The position numbers and the translations under genes were made by a program. The notes beneath the pieces are model-generated. The model was not told where the DNA came from. It saw only the letters and a program-made list of their open reading frames with translations, and made no database searches. DNA of 64,000 nucleotides from CAYOEV01 sp964403075 (lineage in GTDB: Bacteria; Bacteroidota; Bacteroidia; Cytophagales; Cyclobacteriaceae), in assembly GCA_964403075.1 (NCBI GenBank), contig CAYOEV010000005.1:56127-120126 (forward strand), given 5' to 3'. Shown here piece after piece: positions 45,826 through 54,996 of this stretch (position 1 is the stretch's first letter; every line of letters starts with the position of its first letter).

Positions 45826-48800
45826 TTGTTTCTTTTACTTTATTTGTCGCTGGATGGGCAAAATGTAAGATGTGGCACATTTTCGCCAGGCAGTAGCATC
45901 CTTAACCTGGACTCAGGGATCGTAGAGCCTGGTTCTTTCTTTTTGCGCCCTGCTGTCGACTACACGTACGATCTCATCAAGCATCGGGTAGTTTTGAGTA
46001 GCGCCCCAGCCGGCCCGGTCAACATTTGCTACCGGTTGCTGCCAGCCAAATATAGCGAGCCCATTTACGCGCGAGACCTTGCCGATTATCGGCATTCGCG
46101 CTTTTCACAACTCAAATCCATCGATTCTACACTGAAGTTGCCAGAACCGTTATTTGACTTTGGCAAAAAGTTGCAAGCAGCGGGTTCCATTTCACGTGGG
46201 GTGACCTTCGGAAACAGACAGAATTTATTTGTCAATTCCTCTTTAAACCTGCGCATGCGGGGGCAATTGTCTGACGATTTATTCATTGAGGCGGTCATTA
46301 CTGATCAAAACATTCCTTACCAGCCAGAAGGGAATACCCAACAAATCCGCGACTTTGATAATGTATTTATTAAAGTGTTCAACAATGATTTTAACCTCAC
46401 AGCTGGGGATGTGGTACTGGTCAACCCATGGGCAGAAGAGGGATATTTTTTAAAATATTACAAAAATGTGTTGGGTATTCAGATCAATTATCGTTCGGAT
46501 ACTATGAAAAAATGGGTCAGCAGCACCCACTTGGCGGGTTCTGCATCAAAAGGGAAGTTTGCCTCCATACAGGTTGTACCCATTGAAGGCTCCCAGGGAC
46601 CTTACCGTTTGCGGGGTCCGAATGGTGAGCGATTCGTCATTGTACTGGCGAATTCGGAAAAGGTTTTTTTGGACGGTCAACAGCTCGTTCGCGGTTTTGA
46701 CCGGGACTATGTGATCGACTACAATCTCGGGGAGATCACTTTTAATGCAAACGTTCTGATCACTCCATTTTCACGAATTCGGGTAGACTTTGAGTACGCT
46801 GAGCAATTTTATGCCAGAAGTAATCTATCATTGGGACAGTCCGTGAAAAGTGCGGACGGTGGTCTGGGCTTAAGAATCAATTATTATCAGGAGCGTGACA
46901 ATCCAAACGTCACGCTCGGATTCCAGCCTTCATCAGCTGACTTGGCATTTTTGAATGGTATTGGGGATAACACCGGACAGGCTGCCGTAAACGGAGCCGA
47001 TTCGGTGGGTTTCGATGCTTCTCAGGTTCGTTATGCGCGCATCGATACCGTAGACCTTGACGGCAACCTGCAACAGGCCTTCATTGTATCCACAGACCCT
47101 GATCTAGCAGTGTTTCAGGTGGTTTTCTCAGAAGTAGGGCTGGGCAATGGAGATTATGTGCTCTCAGCCAACACACGTAATGGCCCCAGTTATCAGTGGG
47201 TGTCACCGGAATCTGGTCAATCGCAGGGTAATTACGTACCAGAGCGCGAAATTCCACTACCCACTGCCAAGAGCATGTGGACAGCAGGTTTGGATGTGGG
47301 AATCAGTCCACATGAAACCATCACGCAGGAACTTGCTTTTTCCAGTTCGGATGTCAATCTATTCAGCGAATTAGATGAGGGTGATAACGAGGGTTTGGCA
47401 TGGATGAGTAAGTTCATCTCTAAAGGTCGCACCATTGCCAACGATTATAAGCTGGTGGCTGAATTGATGTGGGAGTACGATCAACCAAATTTTCAGCGAA
47501 TTGACAGGTACCGCTACATTGAATTTGATAGAGATTGGGATTTTACACCTGCGGAGAAGCACCAAGAAGACTTTATTCTTTGGGGTCGACTGGAGGCCAA
47601 TAAAAATAGGCAGCAAACCATACAATATCAGGCTGCAAGGCGTATCCGTGATGATGTGATCAACGGTTGGCAGCATAGATTAAAAGTTAATCAGCGTGCA
47701 GGTAGTCTTTTCTATGCATCTGATCATTTTTTATTGGATAACCAACTGGCCAATGCCCAGAGCACTTGGCGACAAACGTTTCATGATGTGAGCTTCCGAC
47801 GATTTTTTGTGGTGCCGGGCTACCGCTTTAGGCTGGATCATCAGGCGCAGACAGCGGCCGACTCTGTCATTAGTTCGCGCATGTATTATCGGTCACATGA
47901 ATGGTATGTACACAACCTCGATACATTGAATACACAGTTTCGATTTAGCTATGAAAAAAGATTTGACCGTGTACCCATCGAGGGTACTTTTCAAAAATTT
48001 CAGGAAGTAGAAAATTTTGGTGTTCGGTTATCGGCTCACGCATGGGGGCAGCGATGGAGCCTCGACGGTAGATACAGGAAGGTGCTTCAAGACAGCACAG
48101 GCAAATTTGAGGAGTGGTTGAATGCAAGATTAAATACCAATGGTCAGTTCTTAAACCGGCTAATCAATCACCGTTTGACTTATCAGGTGGGCAATGTAAG
48201 GGTACTCGAACGTCAGTTTGTTTTTGTGGAAGTAGGTGGAAACCAGGGCACACATGCCTGGCGAGATGAAAATCGTGATGATATCCGTGATCTGAATGAA
48301 TTTTATGAAGTGATCAATCCTGATGAGGCACAGTTTGCCAAGATCTTTTTACCTACGGATGCCTACATCACCGCTTTTGAAACCAGGTACCAACAAAACG
48401 TTTCCTTCCGGCTACCCTTTGAATGGCGCAGCAGAGGTCAGGTGTTGCGGGTGCTTTCCCGCTGGTCGGGCCGTTGGCTGATGGATAGGCAGTACCGAAC
48501 AACCGCCTCAGGAACGGGTCGGTTAAACCCTTTTAAATTAAATCTGGAACAAGCAGAAGTCCTTTTTGCACAGAGTCGTATACAATTGTCGCTGGATTAT
48601 AATCTGGCCGGGGACGGGCTGGGTTGGAGCGGTTCTGCATCTGAATACGACCGCAAAGATCTGTTGGCCAACGGGTTTGAATTTGGTACCCGCGATGAAT
48701 GGAGTTCCTATACGCGGTGGCGATTTGGTCCGGTCTGGGAATTGGGCATTAAAAACTTGCGCCGTTTGTACATTAATCGATCTGATTTTCTTGACAACAG

Positions 48801-49215
48801 AAATGCCAATATTCTTTCGTTGGATTGGGGGCCGGTAATGACCTGGCGTCCCGGGAAGACCATCCGGCTGGTTGTCAACTACCTGCAAAGTGACCGTAAG
48901 AACCGATCTGAAGAACCGGAACCAAACGAGGCGTCCATTCGTGAGGCGACCCTCGATTTTTCCTGGCGACCAAAAGGTGGAAATCTCAATGCAGGTTTGG
49001 AATGGTTGGAAATTGACTACACTGGAGAAAACAATACCTTCGTAGCTTATCGCATGTTAGATGCTTTACAACCGGGCCAGAATTTTCGTTGGCGGCTCAA
49101 TTGGCAACAGGAACTGGCCGAAGGATTACGCGTGACCATTCAGTACAATGGTCGAAAATCTGCCGATCAGGTGCCCGTGCATACCGGAACAATGGTGTTG
49201 ACCGCTTTCTTTTAA
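45826..49215 (+). CDS. Large putative outer membrane beta-barrel protein
   Basis: About 1130 residues from a TTG at 45826; an ATG at 45733 would add 31 residues and overlap the kinase gene by 86 bases, so the start is unsure. Signal-like hydrophobic stretch FLLLYLSLDGQ. The region around residues 110-330 has GKKLQAAGSISRGVTFGNRQN, QPEGNTQQIRDFDNVFIK and GDVVLVNPW, motifs I recognise from large uncharacterised Bacteroidota proteins. From about 500 on it alternates strand-like aromatic-rich segments and ends in TMVLTAFF, an outer membrane C-terminal signal with final Phe. Function unknown. Overlaps the convergent mlaF by four bases. Confidence 0.7.
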   Translation: MFLLLYLSLDGQNVRCGTFSPGSSILNLDSGIVEPGSFFLRPAVDYTYDLIKHRVVLSSAPAGPVNICYRLLPAKYSEPIYARDLADYRHSRFSQLKSIDSTLKLPEPLFDFGKKLQAAGSISRGVTFGNRQNLFVNSSLNLRMRGQLSDDLFIEAVITDQNIPYQPEGNTQQIRDFDNVFIKVFNNDFNLTAGDVVLVNPWAEEGYFLKYYKNVLGIQINYRSDTMKKWVSSTHLAGSASKGKFASIQVVPIEGSQGPYRLRGPNGERFVIVLANSEKVFLDGQQLVRGFDRDYVIDYNLGEITFNANVLITPFSRIRVDFEYAEQFYARSNLSLGQSVKSADGGLGLRINYYQERDNPNVTLGFQPSSADLAFLNGIGDNTGQAAVNGADSVGFDASQVRYARIDTVDLDGNLQQAFIVSTDPDLAVFQVVFSEVGLGNGDYVLSANTRNGPSYQWVSPESGQSQGNYVPEREIPLPTAKSMWTAGLDVGISPHETITQELAFSSSDVNLFSELDEGDNEGLAWMSKFISKGRTIANDYKLVAELMWEYDQPNFQRIDRYRYIEFDRDWDFTPAEKHQEDFILWGRLEANKNRQQTIQYQAARRIRDDVINGWQHRLKVNQRAGSLFYASDHFLLDNQLANAQSTWRQTFHDVSFRRFFVVPGYRFRLDHQAQTAADSVISSRMYYRSHEWYVHNLDTLNTQFRFSYEKRFDRVPIEGTFQKFQEVENFGVRLSAHAWGQRWSLDGRYRKVLQDSTGKFEEWLNARLNTNGQFLNRLINHRLTYQVGNVRVLERQFVFVEVGGNQGTHAWRDENRDDIRDLNEFYEVINPDEAQFAKIFLPTDAYITAFETRYQQNVSFRLPFEWRSRGQVLRVLSRWSGRWLMDRQYRTTASGTGRLNPFKLNLEQAEVLFAQSRIQLSLDYNLAGDGLGWSGSASEYDRKDLLANGFEFGTRDEWSSYTRWRFGPVWELGIKNLRRLYINRSDFLDNRNANILSLDWGPVMTWRPGKTIRLVVNYLQSDRKNRSEEPEPNEASIREATLDFSWRPKGGNLNAGLEWLEIDYTGENNTFVAYRMLDALQPGQNFRWRLNWQQELAEGLRVTIQYNGRKSADQVPVHTGTMVLTAFF

Positions 49216-49970
49216 ATTTTGTTATCCCCTCGTGCCATGCTCATCATCCGGTTTGCAAAAACGAAATCATCTACCTCTTTGACACCAGTATTTGTAATCT
49301 CTTGATTAGTGCCTTCCCAGCACTTGTCACCCTTGTAGAGAAATAAGACGCGATCGCCAATTTCAATCACCGAATTCATGTCATGGGTTACCACAATAGT
49401 GGTCATCTTGTATTCATTTGTAATTTCCTTAATGAGCTCGTCAATCAAAATGGCGGTCTGTGGATCCAGACCTGAATTGGGTTCGTCACAAAATAGATAA
49501 TTGGGCATATTTACGATCGAACGGGCTATGCCCACTCTTTTTTTCATACCACCAGATATTTCCGATGGCATACGGTCATTAATGTTTTCAAGCCCTACAC
49601 GTTGAAGGCAGAAGTTCACCCGGTCTAACTTTTCTTCTTTCGGCATGGTGGTAAGTACGTCCAGGGGAAACATGATATTTTGTTCCACCGTCTTGCTATC
49701 AAATAAGGCCCCGCCTTGAAAAAGCATCCCCATTTCTCGTCTGATTTCGGTGCGCTGACTTTCACCTCCATGCGTGAAATCCCGGCCATTGTACACCGAC
49801 TTGCCCGTATCAGGTTCTATTAAACCCACAATGCACTTGAGCAGCACACTTTTGCCTGTGCCCGAAGCACCAATAATCAGGTTGCAACAGCCACTCTCAA
49901 ATTTTCCGCTAATGCCATTCAAGACCTGCACGCCCGAAAAGGCCTTAGATATGTTTTCAATCTCAATCAT
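49212..49970 (-). CDS. mlaF: ABC transporter ATP-binding protein, MlaF-like
   Basis: 252 residues. Walker A GASGTGKS, Q-loop GMLFQGGALFDS (typical of MlaF), signature SGGMKKRVGIAR, Walker B FCDEPNSGLDP and the H-loop VVTHDM. Powers phospholipid transport between inner and outer membranes with MlaE. Start overlaps the mlaE end by four bases. MlaD, the periplasmic lipid-binding subunit, is not in the window. Confidence 0.93.
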   Translation of the reverse strand: MIEIENISKAFSGVQVLNGISGKFESGCCNLIIGASGTGKSVLLKCIVGLIEPDTGKSVYNGRDFTHGGESQRTEIRREMGMLFQGGALFDSKTVEQNIMFPLDVLTTMPKEEKLDRVNFCLQRVGLENINDRMPSEISGGMKKRVGIARSIVNMPNYLFCDEPNSGLDPQTAILIDELIKEITNEYKMTTIVVTHDMNSVIEIGDRVLFLYKGDKCWEGTNQEITNTGVKEVDDFVFANRMMSMARGDNKI

Positions 49971-50710
49971 AGCTGTAGAAATTCTGCCAGGAGATAAGCC
50001 AGTAAATAATCTGCTACCAAAATGGCAATGACACTACTTGTAACTGCATTGGTTGATGCACGACCGACCTCCAATGCACCACCTGTCGTGTAATAGCCTT
50101 TGTATGCAGAGATGCTCGCCACCAGATAACCGAAAACCGTGGCTTTAATGAGGGCAAAAAATACACCGAATTCGTTGAATTCGGACCGCAATCCGATGAG
50201 GTAATCGCTGCTGGAGATTATGCCTGTAATGACTGTGGTCCAGTATCCGGCATATATGGAACTGAATCCTGAGATTATCACCAACAACGGAAACATTAAA
50301 ATGGAAGCCAGAATTTTCGGAAGCACCAGGTAGGAAACAGCATTAATGCCCATTACTTCGAGAGCGTCTACCTGCTCTGTGATCTTCATTGTCCCCAACT
50401 CCCCGGCCAGGTTTGAACCAACTTTGCCGGCATAGACGATGGCAATGATGGTTGGTGCCAACTCAAGGATGGTCATGTCGCGAACTACCAGGGCTATCAC
50501 CGGATCTGGTATCAGCGGACTGATTAGGTTGTAGGCGGTCTGAATGGTGGTGACCGCACCCATGAATAGCGACACGATCAAAATGATAAATAAGGAGTCG
50601 TAGCCAACCTTAATACATTCATCAACTGTTAGGCGTACGTAGGTGCCGAACGTTTCTCTTCTTACGAAGAGTTTAGAAATAAAAAGTAGATATTTTCCTA
50701 AACTGCGCAT
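49967..50710 (-). CDS. mlaE: ABC transporter permease, MlaE-like
   Basis: 247 residues, about six membrane segments. Conserved MlaE segments AGKVGSNLAGELGTMKITEQVDAL (coupling-helix region), VLPKILASILMFPLL and the GLRSEFNEFGVFFALIKATVFG region are present. Forms a dimer that binds MlaF. ATG at 50710; divergent from the SDR-led unit. Confidence 0.93.
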   Translation of the reverse strand: MRSLGKYLLFISKLFVRRETFGTYVRLTVDECIKVGYDSLFIILIVSLFMGAVTTIQTAYNLISPLIPDPVIALVVRDMTILELAPTIIAIVYAGKVGSNLAGELGTMKITEQVDALEVMGINAVSYLVLPKILASILMFPLLVIISGFSSIYAGYWTTVITGIISSSDYLIGLRSEFNEFGVFFALIKATVFGYLVASISAYKGYYTTGGALEVGRASTNAVTSSVIAILVADYLLAYLLAEFLQL

Positions 50711-50730
50711 GCGCTGGTAGAGTGGTCTTG

Positions 50731-50738
50731 TAGTTTTG
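50731..50738 (+). promoter_or_regulatory. Candidate -7 element for the SDR-hydrolase-ispG unit
   Basis: TAGTTTTG matches TAnnTTTG; a start near 50744 gives a leader of about 26 bases before the SDR ATG at 50770. No TTG at the usual -33 distance. Confidence 0.4.
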
Positions 50739-50769
50739 TGACAAATTAAATAAATAAAGAAGCAACGGG

Positions 50770-51480
50770 ATGTCAGATAATAATCAACTCATCGTGGTAA
50801 CTGGTGGATCAAAGGGAATAGGCAAAGAAATTAATCTTTTATTTGGTGCCCATGGTTTTGATGTCGCCACCTGCGCCCGGGACCCGAAGCATCTGGATGC
50901 CCTAAAAGCGGAATGGCCGGAAGATAATGGTCAACTGTTTACCCTTCCAGCCGACTTATCGGATGAAACGGACACGAAATCTTTTGTCGATGCAATTTTA
51001 AAGTTGGAAAGGCCTATTGATGTACTGGTCAACAACGCTGGTCGCTTTATTCCTGGTCTTGTGCATGAAGAAGCGGAAGGCATCCTCGAGACCATAATTG
51101 CAACCAATCTCTACAGTGCGTATCGTATTTCTCGAGGTTTGATTCCTGGCATGAAAGCGCAACAAAAGGGACACATCTTCAATATTTGCTCCGTGGCCAG
51201 CCTGAAAGCTTACGAAAATGGCGGTTCTTACAGCATCTCCAAGTTTGCCATGTTAGGGCTGTCCAAGTCACTTCGGGAGGAGTTGAAAACGCATGGAATC
51301 CGAGTGACTTCCGTGATGCCAGGCGCCACGTATACGCCCAGTTGGGAAGAGACAACGGTACCAGAAGAACGATTCATTCCTGCCAGAGATGTCGCCGAAA
51401 TGATTTACCATTCTTTTATGTTGGATAGACGTACAGTTATTGAGGACATTGTCATTCGTCCGCAGCTAGGTGATTTATGA
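50770..51480 (+). CDS. SDR family oxidoreductase
   Basis: 236 residues, classical SDR. Cofactor motif TGGSKGIGKE at residues 11-20, NNAGRF, and catalytic SVAS...GGSYSISKFAM (Ser-Tyr-Lys). VMPGATYTPSW is the sepiapterin reductase/3-ketoacyl reductase-like C-region. Substrate unknown. Stop overlaps the next start (ATGA), so it is the first gene of a unit with the serine hydrolase and ispG. Confidence 0.88.
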   Translation: MSDNNQLIVVTGGSKGIGKEINLLFGAHGFDVATCARDPKHLDALKAEWPEDNGQLFTLPADLSDETDTKSFVDAILKLERPIDVLVNNAGRFIPGLVHEEAEGILETIIATNLYSAYRISRGLIPGMKAQQKGHIFNICSVASLKAYENGGSYSISKFAMLGLSKSLREELKTHGIRVTSVMPGATYTPSWEETTVPEERFIPARDVAEMIYHSFMLDRRTVIEDIVIRPQLGDL

Positions 51481-52595
51481 AGCAAATAATTGTGATCGGC
51501 ATTTGTATCGGATGTCTCCTGAGCGCCTGCACATTTACCAGAACAGTGATTTGGAACTTTGCAGACCAAAAGGATATCGAGCGATTTGATTCCAATGAAA
51601 TTGCGGGCGCCAATGGATCCTTCCAGTTTGTAAGATTGTCAGAATGGTTGGATTTACGGGTGGATGATCCTCTAGGTAACAACCTCTGGAAAGCACAGTC
51701 ACTGGACGACTTACTAGACCATCAAAAGGCCCACGAGGCTTTCGTTGTCATCAAAAAAGACACTATCGTGTACGAGCACTTTGGTGAAGGGGTGGATATG
51801 ACTACCCCGCTGACCATTTACTCAGGAGCCAAGTCTGTGCTTTCTATTCTTGTGGGTATGGCACTTGAGGATGGTTTTATCAAAGACCTCAATGATCCTA
51901 TCACCGATTATGTTCCACAATTGAAGGCGAACGATGGTTTCGGAAATATACGCCTGGCGCATTTGCTCAAACATACTTCAGGTATAAGGTACAAGGAGAG
52001 TTACACGAATCCGTTTAAAAATGACGTCATTAAATTGTACTATGGTAAAAGCGTAGATAAGTTGATCAGGCGACTAAAAGTGGAAGAAGCGCCTGGCAAA
52101 CGATACCGCTACAGTAGCCTGAACTCACAACTTTTAGGTTTGGCCCTACACAATGCATTGGGTGAGCAAAGTATATCGGAATTTTTGAGTAAAAAGCTAT
52201 GGCAACCTCTTGGCAACACGACATCAAGCTGGAACATTTATGAGAACGAGAAAGTTGAAAAAACTTTTTGTTGTCTCAACGCAACCGTTTATGATTTTGC
52301 CAGATTCGGTCGCTTCATGTCACACGGAGGTAAGTGGGCGGATGAACAATTGGTAGACAAATCCTGGATTGATGCTTCATTGGAAAGGTCTATTGAAGAT
52401 GGAAGCATTTGGCGCTACCAGTACCATTGGCGAATAGGTTTGGAACGCTACGGGGATTTTATGGCACAAGGACTTTATGCGCAATATATTTACGTAATGC
52501 CAGAAAAAGAGGTGATTATCGTATCGATCCACGATTTTCACAGACCCAATAAAAATTGGCCACGAATATTCAGACAAATAGTTGACCAACTGTGA
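51477..52595 (+). CDS. Lipoprotein serine hydrolase, beta-lactamase class C family
   Basis: 372 residues. Lipoprotein signal IGCLLSAC (Cys18). The active-site S-x-x-K is SGAK within TIYSGAKSVLSILVG, YSSLN in place of the YxN loop, and LLKHTSGI is the usual helix following. Differs clearly from the other family member at 19-20 kb. Possible carboxylesterase or peptidase; antibiotic hydrolysis is not implied. Overlaps both neighbours by four bases. Confidence 0.87.
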   Translation: MKQIIVIGICIGCLLSACTFTRTVIWNFADQKDIERFDSNEIAGANGSFQFVRLSEWLDLRVDDPLGNNLWKAQSLDDLLDHQKAHEAFVVIKKDTIVYEHFGEGVDMTTPLTIYSGAKSVLSILVGMALEDGFIKDLNDPITDYVPQLKANDGFGNIRLAHLLKHTSGIRYKESYTNPFKNDVIKLYYGKSVDKLIRRLKVEEAPGKRYRYSSLNSQLLGLALHNALGEQSISEFLSKKLWQPLGNTTSSWNIYENEKVEKTFCCLNATVYDFARFGRFMSHGGKWADEQLVDKSWIDASLERSIEDGSIWRYQYHWRIGLERYGDFMAQGLYAQYIYVMPEKEVIIVSIHDFHRPNKNWPRIFRQIVDQL

Positions 52596-54529
52596 AAAAT
52601 AAATATTGTGAGAGCATCGTATCCTATCAAAGGCGCGTTTCCCGAAAAGTAAACATAGGAAATGTACCATTGGGAGGTAATGAACCAATCCGGATTCAAT
52701 CAATGACCACGGTAGACACCATGGATACCGAGGGATCTATTGCTCAGTCCATCCGTATGATTGAGGCAGGCTGTGAATATGTAAGGATTACCGCGCCCAG
52801 TATCAAGGAAGCGCAAAATTTAGAAAATATCAAGGCAGGTTTACGCAAAAGAGGTTACCTGACCCCGTTGGTGGCAGACATTCACTTTACGCCAAATGCG
52901 GCAGAGTTGGCAGCCAGCATTGTGGAAAAAGTCCGGGTGAACCCGGGAAACTATGCAGACAAGAAAAAGTTTGAAACCATTGAATATACAGATGAAAGCT
53001 ATCAGGTAGAAATTGATCGAATCAGACACAAATTTGCGCCACTGGTAGAGATTTGTAAAGCCAACGGAACAGCCATTAGGATAGGGACCAACCACGGATC
53101 GCTTTCGGACCGTATCATGAGTCGTTACGGAGATACCCCGTTGGGCATGGTGGAGTCTGCACTCGAATTTATCCGTATCTGTGAAGACATGGATTTTTAC
53201 GATTTGGTGGTATCTATGAAGGCAAGTAATCCTCAAATAATGGTTCAGGCTTACCGTTTGCTGGTCAACAGGCTGGACCTGGAAGGACTACAACCTTATC
53301 CTTTACATTTGGGTGTCACAGAAGCCGGTGAGGCAGAAGATGGCCGTATTAAGTCGGCAGTAGGTATTGGCACGCTACTTGAAGATGGACTGGGTGATAC
53401 GGTGCGTGTTTCTCTCACCGAGGAGCCGGAGGCGGAGGCGCCAGTGGCCCGATATCTTGTAGATCGGCTGAAGGATCGACATGGTCATGCAGCGATTGAG
53501 CCCCTGGACGAGATTCCTGTAAATCCTTTCAACTTCCGAAAGCGGGAAACCCGGGAAGTCATCAATTTTGGATACGAAAATGTACCCAGGGTGATCACTG
53601 ACTTTTCTCAGTTACCCCTAATGGGACGGAAGGATTTAAAAGCCATAGGCCACTCCTATCTTCCTGAATTAGATAAATGGGGGATGAATGATTTTGGAGC
53701 AGATTATATCTATACTGGACAACGTCCGGTCAACTTTATGCTTCCCAATGGATTAAAGGAAATATTGGCGTATGATGCCTGGGTAAAAGGGGAAATACCT
53801 GAGGCCTACCCGATGATGAACTGGCAGCAATGGCAAACAGGGAAATGTCACAAATCACTAAATTTTCTAACCCTTGATGCCACTAATTTGTCCACAATTA
53901 ATGACCTGAAAGGTGCAGATAATTTGGTTGTGCTATTGAGCACGAGCAATAGACATGCCATGGCAGCCATGCGCAGATTTATTTTTGAACTCATCATACA
54001 GAAAGTGTCGGTGCCTGTAGTATTACAACGGCCAGCAGTCGATTACATAGAAGACGAGTTGTTGTTACATACCTCCACTGATATGGGTGGACTCCTTATT
54101 GATGGGATGGGCGATGGGGTGATGCTCACTGGTGCTCAAAATTTGTCGCAGGCTAAATTTCACAATGAAACGCTTTTTGGTATTCTTCAAGCAGCCAGAA
54201 CAAGAATCACCAAGACAGAATACATCTCTTGCCCCTCGTGCGGACGTACCTTATTTGATCTTCAGGAAACCACTGCCATGATTAGAAAACGAACAGACCA
54301 TCTGAAAGGAGTGAAAATAGGCATCATGGGATGCATTGTAAATGGCCCTGGAGAAATGGCAGATGCGGATTATGGGTACGTTGGGTCAGGAAAAGGCAAG
54401 ATTACACTCTATCGGGGACAGGAAGTGATGAAGCGTGGCGTTCCTTCTGAACGGGCATTGGACGAACTCATCGAATTGATCAAGGCCGATGGCAGGTGGA
54501 TAGATACGCGGTCTGAGGAAATGGTCTAG
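52592..54529 (+). CDS. ispG: 4-hydroxy-3-methylbut-2-enyl-diphosphate synthase, long form
   Basis: 645 residues from a GTG that overlaps the previous stop (GTGA). TIM-barrel start (RIQSMTTVDTMDT, VRINPGN-like VRVNPGNYADK), an inserted middle domain (about 290-540) as in plant, chlamydial and Bacteroidota forms, and the C-terminal [4Fe-4S] domain with SCPSCGR and GCIVNGPGE supplying three cysteines. Converts MEcPP to HMBPP, the penultimate step of the MEP isoprenoid pathway. This would also supply the prenyl chain for menaquinone and heme A. Confidence 0.96.
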   Translation: MKNKYCESIVSYQRRVSRKVNIGNVPLGGNEPIRIQSMTTVDTMDTEGSIAQSIRMIEAGCEYVRITAPSIKEAQNLENIKAGLRKRGYLTPLVADIHFTPNAAELAASIVEKVRVNPGNYADKKKFETIEYTDESYQVEIDRIRHKFAPLVEICKANGTAIRIGTNHGSLSDRIMSRYGDTPLGMVESALEFIRICEDMDFYDLVVSMKASNPQIMVQAYRLLVNRLDLEGLQPYPLHLGVTEAGEAEDGRIKSAVGIGTLLEDGLGDTVRVSLTEEPEAEAPVARYLVDRLKDRHGHAAIEPLDEIPVNPFNFRKRETREVINFGYENVPRVITDFSQLPLMGRKDLKAIGHSYLPELDKWGMNDFGADYIYTGQRPVNFMLPNGLKEILAYDAWVKGEIPEAYPMMNWQQWQTGKCHKSLNFLTLDATNLSTINDLKGADNLVVLLSTSNRHAMAAMRRFIFELIIQKVSVPVVLQRPAVDYIEDELLLHTSTDMGGLLIDGMGDGVMLTGAQNLSQAKFHNETLFGILQAARTRITKTEYISCPSCGRTLFDLQETTAMIRKRTDHLKGVKIGIMGCIVNGPGEMADADYGYVGSGKGKITLYRGQEVMKRGVPSERALDELIELIKADGRWIDTRSEEMV

Positions 54530-54538
54530 GCCTTTTTA

Positions 54539-54569
54539 TTTGCAATAATGTTGCATATAATTATCTTTG
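54539..54569 (+). promoter_or_regulatory. Promoter of the fur/zur-type gene
   Basis: TTTG (54539-54542), 19 bases, TATCTTTG (54562-54569): a perfect match to the Bacteroidota consensus. The start site is expected at about 54573-54576, at the ATG itself (54574), so the transcript is probably leaderless or nearly so. Confidence 0.7.
54541..54555. promoter_or_regulatory. Operator TGCAA-N5-TTGCA, site 1
   Basis: TGCAATAATGTTGCA, a perfect 5+5+5 inverted repeat lying between the -33 and -7 boxes of the regulator's own promoter. A bound Fur/Zur dimer would block transcription. The same motif recurs at 57432 and, with one mismatch, at 57393. Confidence 0.7.
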
Positions 54570-54573
54570 CTTT

Positions 54574-54996
54574 ATGTACCGAAAGGAGCTTTCCGAAATT
54601 CTTAGATCGCATCAACTGCGTAGAACCAATTGCCGAATAGATGTCCTGCGATTATTCCAAAGCAGCAAAGCAGCGTTGACCCTTTCAGATCTTGAAAAAA
54701 ATGTTCAAGGCCATGACCGTGCCACTCTCTATCGTACGCTCACAAGTTTCATCGCATCTGGACTATTACACAAAATTCCCAACGAAACAGGGATGGCTAC
54801 CTATGGACTATGTCCCTCCAGTTGTGGGCCGGATGCACATCAGCACAATCACATTCATTTTCAATGCAATGCTTGCAGGCGCATGGAGTGTATAGACCAG
54901 CAAATTGTTCAGCAGGTACAATTACCTCAGGGCTACGAATCGCAACAGGCCCATCTTATCATTGACGGACTTTGTCCAAATTGTTCGACTCATTGA
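54574..54996 (+). CDS. Fur family metalloregulator, probably Zur-like
   Basis: 140 residues. Winged-helix part with GHDRATLYRTLTSFIASGLL as recognition region, hinge, then metal sites: HQHNHIHFQCNACRRMECID and a final CPNCSTH. Two CxxC pairs give the structural zinc; the His cluster gives the regulatory site. Zur rather than Fur is suggested by the ZnuD-like receptor encoded next and by the small size, but is inference. Its stop overlaps the receptor's TTG start. Confidence 0.88.
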   Translation: MYRKELSEILRSHQLRRTNCRIDVLRLFQSSKAALTLSDLEKNVQGHDRATLYRTLTSFIASGLLHKIPNETGMATYGLCPSSCGPDAHQHNHIHFQCNACRRMECIDQQIVQQVQLPQGYESQQAHLIIDGLCPNCSTH

